Translations under genes and position numbers: made by a program | Shown: positions 49,556-57,308 of the stretch, piece by piece | How the letters are laid out: the number at the start of each line of letters is the position of its first letter | How positions within the stretch are numbered: the stretch's first letter is position 1 | Assembly: GCF_040126305.1 (NCBI RefSeq) | Contig: NZ_CP149510.1 | Coordinates: 2,181,001-2,245,000 of the forward strand | Origin: Pararhizobium sp. A13 | Lineage (GTDB): Bacteria > Pseudomonadota > Alphaproteobacteria > Rhizobiales > Rhizobiaceae | DNA: 64,000 nt | Direction of reading: 5' to 3' | The notes under the pieces: model-generated | Databases searched by the model: none | What the model was told of the DNA's origin: nothing | The model's input: only the letters and a program-made list of their open reading frames with translations

Positions 49556-50293
49556 TCACAGACCGAACCGTCCCAACGCCGGTATCTTCACCGCCGGACG
49601 CAGCGCGTCGATGCCGGCGACCAGTCCCATGAAATGCACTTCCAGACCGCTGCGGGCGCCAACGGAAATCCCGAGCAGGCCGTAAAGCGTCGCATGCATG
49701 TCGAGCCCATCGGCGTCGATCGCAAACAGCTTGCCTTCCGGCAGATAGTCGCGTCCGACAGCATCAGGCGGTAACACGACGCCCAGTTCCGGCACGCAAC
49801 GCAGCACGTGGGCGACGAAGGTGTTGGAGTTCGGCCCCGGCCAGATGCGGTAGGCACCGGGTTTGGCATAAGGGTAGGATTGGATGGCTTTCTCGATTTT
49901 CGGGATCAGCCTCGCCGCTTCCTCGCCCTTTACGCTCACGACCAGGTGCGGGGTATTGGAATACCATCTGGCATCTGCCGGGTAGCCATTGCGCCGAATG
50001 GGCGAACCCCAGCCGACCTTGTCATAGCGGTTATAGGCTGTGCCTCCCCGTTCCTTGGTGACGATCCAGGCGTGGCTGGCGACAGCGCCCTTCATGCCGC
50101 CGGTGGTGGCGGAGAAAATGTAGATCGACGCCTCCTTGTCGTCGCTCGGGCTCGGCAGGATATTGGCCGACGACCAATCCGCTTCCCGCCAGTTTCCCGG
50201 TCTTTCCTTGACATACCACCATCCCGCCGAAGCAAGCGCCGGCAGCAGATAGACGAACAGGATGGCGAGAAGCAGCTTGCGAAGAAATTTCAT
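49556..50293 (-). CDS. DUF3750-like protein
   Basis: 245 residues from the ATG at 50293; the longer frame starts in the asparaginase promoter region. One N-terminal helix (LLLAILFVYLLPALASAGWW) anchors or exports it. The body shows the DUF3750 pattern: IYIFSATTGGMKGAVASHAW, YRIWPGPNSNTFVAHVLRCV and LFAIDADGLDMHATLYGLLG. The cysteine in this arrangement (with His nearby) resembles NlpC/P60-like or related hydrolases. The reaction is unknown. Confidence 0.8.
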   Translation of the reverse strand: MKFLRKLLLAILFVYLLPALASAGWWYVKERPGNWREADWSSANILPSPSDDKEASIYIFSATTGGMKGAVASHAWIVTKERGGTAYNRYDKVGWGSPIRRNGYPADARWYSNTPHLVVSVKGEEAARLIPKIEKAIQSYPYAKPGAYRIWPGPNSNTFVAHVLRCVPELGVVLPPDAVGRDYLPEGKLFAIDADGLDMHATLYGLLGISVGARSGLEVHFMGLVAGIDALRPAVKIPALGRFGL

Positions 50294-50369
50294 GGGCGGG
50301 TCCGGGTTTTGTGTTGCGCGATCTTGGTCTAAAGACACGGGCAGAAATTGGATTTTTGAGGGCATGAGC

Positions 50370-51377
50370 ATGTCGAACCCGGTACTTGTCGAAGTCACCC
50401 GCGGCAGTTTGGTGGAGAGCCGTCATCGCGGCACGGTGATTGCCGTCGATAGCGCCGGTAAAACCATCTTTTCGTTGGGCGACGCCGATGCGGCGGTCTT
50501 CCCGCGCTCGGCCTGCAAGGCGATGCAGGCCCTGCCACTGATGGAGACGGGGGCAGCCGACGCCTACGGGTTCGGCAACAAGGAACTGGCGCTCGCCTGT
50601 TCGTCGCACAATGGCGAACCGGAGCACGTGGCCCTGGCCGCCGCGATGCTGGCGGCCGCCGGCAGGGACGTCTCGGCGCTCGAATGCGGTGAACACTGGT
50701 CGTTCAGTCAGGACACGATCATCAGCCAGGCCCGGTCGCTCCAGCATCCGACACAACTCCACAACAATTGCTCCGGCAAACATGCCGGCTTCGTCTGCGC
50801 CTGTTGCCACGGCGGCCAGGAGACCGCCGGCTATGTCACCTACGATCATCCGTTGCAGCGCGAAATCCGCGGCGTGATGGAAGGCCTGACCGGGGCAGCG
50901 CTCGCGCACGACAATTGCGGTATCGATGGCTGCTCGATCCCGACCTATGCGGTGCCGCTCAAGGGCCTGGCGCACGGCTTTGCCAAGATGGCGACCGGCA
51001 ACGGGTTGGAACCGGTTCGCGCCAGGGTGTCGAAGCGGCTGATCGAGGCCTGCATGGCCGAGCCCTTCTATGTCGCTGGGACGAGACGCGCCTGCACTCG
51101 CCTGATGAAGACCGCGCCCGGCCGCATCTTCGCCAAGACCGGTGCCGAAGGCGTGTTCTGCGCTGCCATCCCGGAAAAAGGCATCGCGATTGCGCTCAAG
51201 TGCGAGGATGGCACCACCCGCGCCGCCGAAGTCATGGTCGCCGCCACGCTTGCCCGTTTCTTTACCGACGAGCCGGAACTGCAGGCCAGCCTGATGGCGC
51301 AGGCCAATTATGCGATGCGGAACTGGAACGGCATCCATGTCGGCGATGTCCGGGTGACCGGAGCCTTCGCCGCCTGA
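50370..51377 (+). CDS. L-asparaginase II, Rhizobium etli (ReAV) type
   Basis: 335 residues from the ATG at 50370 (GAGGG seven bases upstream); an ATG at 50364 is an alternative. This family is unrelated to E. coli asparaginases. The residues described for ReAV are all present, one position earlier: Ser47 and Lys50 (PRSACK), and zinc ligands Cys134 and Lys137 (NNCSGKH) and Cys188 (DNCGIDGCS). It deamidates asparagine to aspartate in the cytoplasm. It is divergent from the DUF3750 gene and convergent with the DeoR gene. Confidence 0.93.
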   Translation: MSNPVLVEVTRGSLVESRHRGTVIAVDSAGKTIFSLGDADAAVFPRSACKAMQALPLMETGAADAYGFGNKELALACSSHNGEPEHVALAAAMLAAAGRDVSALECGEHWSFSQDTIISQARSLQHPTQLHNNCSGKHAGFVCACCHGGQETAGYVTYDHPLQREIRGVMEGLTGAALAHDNCGIDGCSIPTYAVPLKGLAHGFAKMATGNGLEPVRARVSKRLIEACMAEPFYVAGTRRACTRLMKTAPGRIFAKTGAEGVFCAAIPEKGIAIALKCEDGTTRAAEVMVAATLARFFTDEPELQASLMAQANYAMRNWNGIHVGDVRVTGAFAA

Positions 51378-51383
51378 TCCTGT

Positions 51384-52136
51384 TCATGCCTCGATGATCC
51401 GGATGGTTTTCTGCCGGTAAGGGGTGATGACATCGTCCGCCATACTGGCGGGAACGATCAGTCCTGCCATCGCTTCGATGCCGGCGATATGGTGCGGCGA
51501 GACGGCACCGAACTTCTCCTCCGTCAGGAGCGCGATGGTTTCGGCCGCTTGTGCCGCAATGGCACGCTTGATGGCCGCTTCCTCATAGTCGCCGGTCGAG
51601 AGCCCATGGGCGGGATGGATCGCGGTCGCGCCGAGGAAGAAGATGTCGGGGCGAAGCATGCCGATTGCTGCGAGCGCCGCAGCACCCGTCGCCACCATCG
51701 AGTGCTTGTAGAGATTGCCGCCGATCAGGATCACGTCCGCCCGGTGTTTTTCCAGAAGCGCAGCAATTGCCGGGCTGTGTGTCGCGATCGTCAGCTTCAT
51801 GTCGCGGGGCAGGGCGCGCACGATCTCCGCATTGGTAGTGCCGCCATCGAGGAAGACAAGTTGCTCGGCCCGCACCAGTTCCGCTGCCTTGCGCCCCAGA
51901 CGTTTCTTGACATCGGCAGAGATCGTCAGCCGGGCTTCCAGATCCGGCAGCGGCGGCGCGACCGGCAGCGCGCCGCCATGCACCCGCTTCAGAAGACCGG
52001 CTGTCGCCATGTCGCGCAGATCGCGCCTGATCGTGTCTTCCGAGAGGTTCAGTTCCGCCGCCAGTTCACCGGCTACCACTTGCCCGTCATTGGCAAGCCT
52101 TGCGGAAATCAGCGCTCGCCGTTGCGAAGTCAGCAT
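51384..52136 (-). CDS. DeoR-family transcriptional regulator
   Basis: 250 residues from the ATG at 52136 (GGGGA five bases upstream). The N-terminal winged helix (LTSQRRALISARLANDGQVV, LNLSEDTIRRDLRDM) is followed by the sugar-phosphate-sensing domain (FLDGGTTNAEIVRALP, DVILIGGNLYKHSMVATGA). DeoR regulators usually repress sugar or nucleoside genes. It is divergent from a DUF4406-like gene across a region with a 20-bp-spaced direct repeat. Confidence 0.93.
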   Translation of the reverse strand: MLTSQRRALISARLANDGQVVAGELAAELNLSEDTIRRDLRDMATAGLLKRVHGGALPVAPPLPDLEARLTISADVKKRLGRKAAELVRAEQLVFLDGGTTNAEIVRALPRDMKLTIATHSPAIAALLEKHRADVILIGGNLYKHSMVATGAAALAAIGMLRPDIFFLGATAIHPAHGLSTGDYEEAAIKRAIAAQAAETIALLTEEKFGAVSPHHIAGIEAMAGLIVPASMADDVITPYRQKTIRIIEA

Positions 52137-52163
52137 TTCAGTCCCCAAATCATTCTTGACTCT

Positions 52164-52192
52164 TCACGATATTGCATGTTTTATCACGATAT
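52164..52192. promoter_or_regulatory. Direct repeat TCACGATAT, 20-bp period, in the DeoR / DUF4406 intergenic region
   Basis: TCACGATAT occurs at 52164-52172 and again at 52184-52192, exactly two helical turns apart. It lies between the divergent starts, so it is a good candidate operator for the DeoR protein. Confidence 0.6.
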
Positions 52193-52235
52193 ATCCAGAT
52201 AAAATAGGAAATTCCGTGCATTTGTGGAGGAAAAC

Positions 52236-52607
52236 ATGCTTATTCTGATTGCTGGCCCTTATCGTTCCGGCACCGGCGACGACCCCGAGAAGATGGCGGC
52301 AAACCTCAAGCGCCTGGAAGCGCCGGCGCATGCGCTGTTTCAGGCGGGGCATGTGCCGATGATCGGCGAATGGGTGGCGCTGCCGGTCTGGCATGCCGCC
52401 GGCGGCCGTGAGGTCGGCGACGATCTCTATGAGGAGATCTTTCATCCGGTCGCCGGGCGGCTTCTGCAACTCTGCGACGCTGTTCTGCGCTTGACCGGCG
52501 ATTCCAAGGGAGCGGACAATGATGTCCGGATCGCGCGGGAGCGCGGAATTCCCGTCTATTATCGGCTGGAAGACGTGCCGGGCTGCGCGGTAACCACAAT
52601 GGCGTGA
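52236..52607 (+). CDS. DUF4406-like (nucleoside deoxyribosyltransferase-related) protein
   Basis: 123 residues, with GGAGG six bases upstream of the ATG. The start MLILIAGPYRSGTGDDPEKM and the end LTGDSKGADNDVRIARERGI then VYY are typical of the DUF4406 branch of the nucleoside 2-deoxyribosyltransferase fold. Catalysis is unproven. It is divergent from the DeoR gene, which suggests nucleoside or sugar-related regulation. Confidence 0.82.
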   Translation: MLILIAGPYRSGTGDDPEKMAANLKRLEAPAHALFQAGHVPMIGEWVALPVWHAAGGREVGDDLYEEIFHPVAGRLLQLCDAVLRLTGDSKGADNDVRIARERGIPVYYRLEDVPGCAVTTMA

Positions 52608-52701
52608 TCGGCGTTGAACCGGCTGGCAAACAACCGGCGCGATTGTTATCACTTGCGCCGGGAAAAAGCCGGCCTGTCGCCGGCGAAGGATGGAGAATGA
52701 G

Positions 52702-53319
52702 ATGCTGAAGCTTTATTTCACGCCGGCCACCTGCTCGCTCGCCTCACATATCGCGCTTGAGGAATCCGGCGCACGTTATGAAGCGCAAAGCGTTGATTTC
52801 TCAAAGCAGGAGCAGCGCTCGCCCGATTTCCTGCGCGTCAATCCGAAAGGCCGGGTGCCGACGCTGGTGACGGATCGCGGCGTGCTGACCGAAACCCCGG
52901 CCATCCTCGCCTATATCGGCCAGAGCTTTCCGGGATCGCCGATCGGCGTGCCGTCAGATCCGTTCGAGTTTGCCCGTATCCAGTCCTTCAACGCCTACCT
53001 CTGCTCGACCGTGCATGTCGCCCACGCGCACAAGCGCCGCGGTAGCCGCTGGGCCGACGATCCGGCGGCAATCGAGGCAATGACGCTGAAGGTTGCGAGC
53101 AACATGAGCGACTGTTTCGATCTGATCGAAAGCGTGTTCGCCGGTCCTTGGGTGATGGGTGAGACCTATTCGATCGCGGACCCCTACCTGTTCACGCTCG
53201 CCGGATGGCTGGAGGGGGATGGCGTCGACCCCACGCGCTTCCCGAAGGTCTTCGATCACCGCCAGCGCATGGCCGAGCGTCCGGCCGTCAAGAAGGTTTT
53301 GAGCGCCATCAACGCCTGA
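52702..53319 (+). CDS. Glutathione S-transferase (first)
   Basis: 205 residues from the ATG at 52702 (GGAG seven bases upstream). The thioredoxin-fold N-domain shows LYFTPATCSLASHIALEESG, NPKGRVPTLVTDRGVLTETP and AILAYI. The helical C-domain has WVMGETYSIADPYLFTLAGW. The beta-class-like N-terminus suggests Cys or Ser in the active site (TCSLA). It conjugates or reduces substrates with glutathione. It may be cotranscribed with the DUF4406-like gene, 94 bases upstream. Confidence 0.92.
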   Translation: MLKLYFTPATCSLASHIALEESGARYEAQSVDFSKQEQRSPDFLRVNPKGRVPTLVTDRGVLTETPAILAYIGQSFPGSPIGVPSDPFEFARIQSFNAYLCSTVHVAHAHKRRGSRWADDPAAIEAMTLKVASNMSDCFDLIESVFAGPWVMGETYSIADPYLFTLAGWLEGDGVDPTRFPKVFDHRQRMAERPAVKKVLSAINA

Positions 53320-53321
53320 GT

Positions 53322-53687
53322 TTACAGGCTGTCAGGGCCATCGAAACTTGCCGCAAGCCGCTTCGGCGCCTTTTGCCGCCAGGCGGCCATCAGCCTTTGC
53401 GTCAGGTCCTGATCGCTGATGACGCCAAGGCGGACCAGCATGGCCGGCCACCCCTTGTAGTGGTCGGTCTCGAAATAAAGATTGGGCGCCAGTTCGATCA
53501 GCATTTCCTTTTCCTCAAGCGCGCACATCACGACCAGGATGCCCGCCTCCTTGATGCGCACGAAACTCTTGCCCCGGACAGCAAGGGCAGCCGTCCCGTA
53601 ACACGTGCCGATCGTAAACTCCGGAAGGCCCGCCGCTTGGGCGAGCCTCACGATCCGCTCGAATTCCGTCTCCTGGTTGCTGGTCAT
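53322..53687 (-). CDS. MmcQ/YjbR-family protein
   Basis: 121 residues from the ATG at 53687; the longer frame to 53738 lacks a ribosome site. The YjbR pattern is seen: EFERIVRLAQAAGLPEFTIG, AALAVRGKSFVRIKE and LYFETDHYKGWPAMLVRLG, with a C-terminal helix. This double-wing fold resembles DNA-binding domains, but the function is unknown. It is convergent with the GST gene, two bases apart. Confidence 0.88.
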   Translation of the reverse strand: MTSNQETEFERIVRLAQAAGLPEFTIGTCYGTAALAVRGKSFVRIKEAGILVVMCALEEKEMLIELAPNLYFETDHYKGWPAMLVRLGVISDQDLTQRLMAAWRQKAPKRLAASFDGPDSL

Positions 53688-53741
53688 GATCTCGCTCGCG
53701 ATATCTGACAGCTTCGAATGAAACGACACGCAAGGCAAGCG

Positions 53742-53942
53742 TCAGGCGCTGCAGGTCTCTCCCGGGACTTGGCGCGTCATGCGGACGGCAGGGCCGGGAA
53801 AGGGCAGGTCGCCCAGTTCACGCGCGTCCATGCGGGCGATGTCCGGGTGGCGCAGCGGGTCGGAAATCCAGGCCGTGTCCGTGTCGCCCACAGGCGAGGA
53901 GCGGGGAAGCAGCTGGTCGAGTATGGAGAAAATCTTCAACAT
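53742..53942 (-). CDS. Small hypothetical protein
   Basis: 66 residues from the ATG at 53942, with AAGGATGG nine bases upstream. MLKIFSILDQLLPRSSPVGD starts the protein and RHPDIARMDARELGDLPF lies in the middle. The latter resembles the DUF1127-like tail found in short rhizobial proteins. It is divergent from a LysR gene that may control it. Its function is unknown. Confidence 0.65.
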   Translation of the reverse strand: MLKIFSILDQLLPRSSPVGDTDTAWISDPLRHPDIARMDARELGDLPFPGPAVRMTRQVPGETCSA

Positions 53943-54034
53943 GGCGTCACCATCCTTCTTCGGTGAGACCATAATTCTCCGGCATGGAACAATTTTCAAT
54001 TGAGATTGCCACGACGGTATTATAGAAAAACTAT

Positions 54035-54937
54035 ATGAAGGATCTGAACGCCGTTCACCTCAATGGATTGCGAGCCGTCGAAGCGGCGGGCCGTCTCGGC
54101 TCGCTACAGGCCGCGGCTGAGGAGCTGGGCGTCACCATCGGCGCCGTCAGCCAGCAGATCATCAAGACGGAGAAACAGCTCGGCCGCATCCTTTTCGAGC
54201 GCAGCCCGCGCGGCCTCGTGGCGACGCTTTTCAGCGAGAGCTTCCTGCCACGCCTCACCAGCGGTTTCGAAACGCTCGATCAGGCGGTTGCCTCGGCCCG
54301 CAGGCGCGACGAGACGATCCTGACGATCTCGGTTGCCCCGGTTTTCGCGGCGCGCTGGCTCGTTCACCGGTTGGATCATTTCACCGAGAAACACCCCGAT
54401 ATCCGCCTGCGCATCGATGCGACGACGGCTCTCGCCAATCTCGAAACCTCCGGCGTCGATGTCGGTATCCGCGTCGGCTCGGGCAACTGGCCAGGGGTGA
54501 GGGCCGAATTGCTGCTGGAACAGGAAATCTTTCCGGTCTGCTCGCCGGCCATTGCAGAAAAACTGAAGGAGCCGAAGGATATTCTGGATATTCCGGCCGT
54601 CATCGACGGCCGCTCCATGTTCAGTTGGGAGACCTGGCTGCGCGACGTCGGTCTTTCCGGAAAACAGATGACCGCACGGCACGTCTTCAACGACGCCTCG
54701 CTCTGCCTGGATGCCGCGATTGCCGGTCAGGGCGTCATGCTCGCCTGGCAGACGCTGGCCGGTTATTCGATCGTCGAGGGGCGGTTGGTGGTGCCATACC
54801 CCGTCCGGGTGAAGACGGGGTTCGCACATTATTTCGTAACCCCGCCGTCACGCCGCGAAACGAAGACGGTTTCCGCCTTCAAGCAGTGGGTGCGCGCCGA
54901 GATTGCCGAGAGCATGCAGCGCCTCGGTTTTGCCTGA
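54035..54937 (+). CDS. LysR-family transcriptional regulator (GcvA-like)
   Basis: 300 residues. The HTH (LNGLRAVEAAGRLGSLQAAA, LGVTIGAVSQQIIKTEKQLG) is of the GcvA subgroup, with the substrate domain (LTISVAPVFAARWLVHRLDH, GVDVGIRVGSGNWPGV). It is divergent from the small hypothetical gene and convergent with the second GST gene. The ligand is unknown. Confidence 0.93.
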   Translation: MKDLNAVHLNGLRAVEAAGRLGSLQAAAEELGVTIGAVSQQIIKTEKQLGRILFERSPRGLVATLFSESFLPRLTSGFETLDQAVASARRRDETILTISVAPVFAARWLVHRLDHFTEKHPDIRLRIDATTALANLETSGVDVGIRVGSGNWPGVRAELLLEQEIFPVCSPAIAEKLKEPKDILDIPAVIDGRSMFSWETWLRDVGLSGKQMTARHVFNDASLCLDAAIAGQGVMLAWQTLAGYSIVEGRLVVPYPVRVKTGFAHYFVTPPSRRETKTVSAFKQWVRAEIAESMQRLGFA

Positions 54938-54945
54938 GCACGGCG

Positions 54946-55611
54946 TCAGGCGGCTTCCGCCTCCTTGCGCCGTCCGGCCATCATTTTCTCGAAGGCCGGC
55001 CGTGCATGGCAGCGACTGAGCCAGGCTTTGACCCTCGGATGCCTGTCGAACAGGTAGGTCTCGCTCATGGCATAGCGCAGCACTTCCGCTAGGTTGAGAT
55101 CGGCGACGGTGAAGCGGTTGTCGACGACGTAATCCTGCGTTTGCAGATGCGCTTCCAGCCGTGCCAGCGGCCTTTCCAGCCCCTTGACCGATGTTTCGAT
55201 GATCGCTTTGCCTTCGGGCGTATTTTCCCGGGCATTGTCATAGGCCAATACGATCTTGACGGTGTGGGGCTCGACCTCGGTTGCTGCCCAGAGCGTCCAG
55301 GCCAGCATCTGTCCTTCCTCGCGCAGATCGGAACCGGCGAGCGGACCGCCATGCTTGCGGGCGAGATAGAGGTTGTTGGCAAGCGATTCCGTCAGCACCA
55401 GTCCGTCATCGTCGATCGCCGGGATCAGGCCCATCGGGTTGACGGCGAGGAAGGAGGGCGATTTGGTGCTGAGCCGGGCCTCGCGCGCCAGCGGGTCGGC
55501 AAGCAGCCGCGCCTGGATGACCGGCACGGATTTGAACGGGATACCCAGTTCCTCCGCCATCCAGTAGTTGCGCGAGGCACGCGAGCAGTAAACGCCATAG
55601 ATCGTCAGCAT
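54946..55611 (-). CDS. Glutathione S-transferase (second)
   Basis: 221 residues from the ATG at 55611 (AAGGGGAA six bases upstream). The N-domain [20 protein letters not shown] has CSRAS at the active-site position. [20 protein letters not shown] and the C-domain [15 protein letters not shown] complete the GST fold. It is not closely similar to the other GST in this window. The stop is nine bases from the convergent LysR gene. Confidence 0.9.
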   Translation of the reverse strand: MLTIYGVYCSRASRNYWMAEELGIPFKSVPVIQARLLADPLAREARLSTKSPSFLAVNPMGLIPAIDDDGLVLTESLANNLYLARKHGGPLAGSDLREEGQMLAWTLWAATEVEPHTVKIVLAYDNARENTPEGKAIIETSVKGLERPLARLEAHLQTQDYVVDNRFTVADLNLAEVLRYAMSETYLFDRHPRVKAWLSRCHARPAFEKMMAGRRKEAEAA

Positions 55612-55711
55612 GGTTGTTCCCCTTTTGGCCGAAGATGTCCCGCACGCTATGGCAAGCACAGCAACGCTTGAAGCCGAGACCGTTGATATCAGCCATGAAA
55701 TCTTTTGATGT

Positions 55712-57082
55712 TTAGCTGAGGCGGTTGCCGGAAAGGGTGAGGTGGACGAAGGTTTCGCTTCCGCCCTCCATGAGGTCCCCGGTGGCCCTCTGGTTCCAGC
55801 GGTAGCCGAGAATGGCACCGTCGCGGACGTCCTGAAACAGGTTGTTGGCAATCAATGCCGTGCCTGATCCTTCGACCACCGTCACCGCGCAACCGCCGCC
55901 GGCGTTCCTTACCAGATTGCCGGTCGCGACGACGTTGCGCATGTAGGGACCCCAGCCAAGCATCAGCCCCCATTTCGGCGCGTTCTCGATGATGTTGCCT
56001 GTGACAGCGGTATCAGCTTCCACCGCAATGCCGAAGCCGAAACCGGCGCCGTCGTGGACATAGGGACCATCGACATGCAGGTTGCGGACGATGTTGTCGC
56101 TGACGGTCGCCAGCCTGCCGCCTTCATTGAAGTTGACGATCAGAATGCCATTGGCAGCACCATCGATCAGGTTGCCGGAGACGATAGCACCCTCGAAACC
56201 GAATTCGGAATAGACGGCCGTTTCGCCGGACCGCAGGCACTGGTTGTTGGAGATCTGGACGTCCGTGGCACTGTTGGCGCGGATTGCGGAAAAGGCGCAG
56301 TCGGAGACGTGGTTGTCCGTCACCATGACGTTTGCGGCGCGGAAAATGTTGATGCCGTTGCCGTTCTCGCCCGTTCCTCCATCCTTGGCGGCGATCCGGT
56401 ACACCCGGTTGCCGCTGACCATCGTGCCGTCCTCCGCGGCCTCCCATCGATGCACGAGGATGCCGCCATTGCCGCAATCAAACACGGTATTGGCCGTGAT
56501 CGAGAGTTTTTCGCTTTCGACCGCATAGATGCCGGAGGCTGCCAACTGTGATAGGCTGTTGCCATCGATCCGGCCGCCGCAATACTCGGCATTGATGCCG
56601 TGTTTCGACGAGCCGGTGATGGTGCAGTTTTCGATCGTCAGATTGGCGACGCCGCGCAGGTTGAGAAGTCCCTCGACATCATCGCCGAGCGCCTTGCCGC
56701 CGCCATCGAGAACGAGGTCGGACAAAGTCAGCCGCCCCGGCCCTTCGCCGGTCAGAAACCCGCCGCCACCCGCATGGATCAGCCGGGTGCGGCCGGGGAC
56801 GCCGCTCAGCCAGAGATTGTCGGGCAGAATGATGCCGGAAAGCACGTAGTCGCCGGCCGGTAGAAAGACCGGCATGCCCCTTCGTGCCGCATCCCGTAAA
56901 AGACGATTGAACGCCTTGCTTTGATCCGCGCCAGCATCGGGAGCGATGCCATGGCCGGAGATATCGATCGTGCCGCGCAAGCCATCCTGCGCCGGCTTCA
57001 GCTTTGCAGCCATGACAGTGCCGGCAGCCGCGCAAAAGCCCATCGAGGCGATCGAAGACAGAAGCAGGCGTCGGTTCAGCAT
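55712..57082 (-). CDS. Tat-exported right-handed beta-helix protein (TIGR03808-like)
   Basis: 456 residues from the ATG at 57082 (AAGGGA seven bases upstream). The N-terminus [20 protein letters not shown] has a twin-arginine pair before a hydrophobic stretch. A pectate-lyase-like beta helix follows, built of many turns such as [20 protein letters not shown] and [20 protein letters not shown]. This agrees with the rhizobial Tat-exported repeat family TIGR03808, of unknown function. A polysaccharide-related role is suggested by the fold only. Confidence 0.9.
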   Translation of the reverse strand: MLNRRLLLSSIASMGFCAAAGTVMAAKLKPAQDGLRGTIDISGHGIAPDAGADQSKAFNRLLRDAARRGMPVFLPAGDYVLSGIILPDNLWLSGVPGRTRLIHAGGGGFLTGEGPGRLTLSDLVLDGGGKALGDDVEGLLNLRGVANLTIENCTITGSSKHGINAEYCGGRIDGNSLSQLAASGIYAVESEKLSITANTVFDCGNGGILVHRWEAAEDGTMVSGNRVYRIAAKDGGTGENGNGINIFRAANVMVTDNHVSDCAFSAIRANSATDVQISNNQCLRSGETAVYSEFGFEGAIVSGNLIDGAANGILIVNFNEGGRLATVSDNIVRNLHVDGPYVHDGAGFGFGIAVEADTAVTGNIIENAPKWGLMLGWGPYMRNVVATGNLVRNAGGGCAVTVVEGSGTALIANNLFQDVRDGAILGYRWNQRATGDLMEGGSETFVHLTLSGNRLS

Positions 57083-57308
57083 GGCAAATCCCTTGCGTTC
57101 ATAAATCATGGATCATGCCAATGCTTGATCGAAATGATACGGAATTTCGACGACAGACTGGATGAAGCGTTGCAAACCAGCAAGTGCGGCGGCGGTATTC
57201 GTCCATTTGCAAAGAGTTCTTTAGCAAAGAATAACCTCTGGCTGGTAGAAATCGGGGCGGGGAGCCCGGAAGAGGGCTCAGACGGTGCACCCGTCCCCGG
57301 AGGCTTGC

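Noticed and set aside
52640..52690. Hairpin GCCGGC-CTGTC-GCCGGC before the first GST gene as a terminator
   Set aside because: The adjacent A-tract would only serve leftward transcription, and no leftward gene ends there.
57241..57308. Possible c-di-GMP riboswitch before the PAS-GAF-GGDEF-EAL gene
   Set aside because: GC-rich hairpins exist, but the conserved GEMM core is not present.
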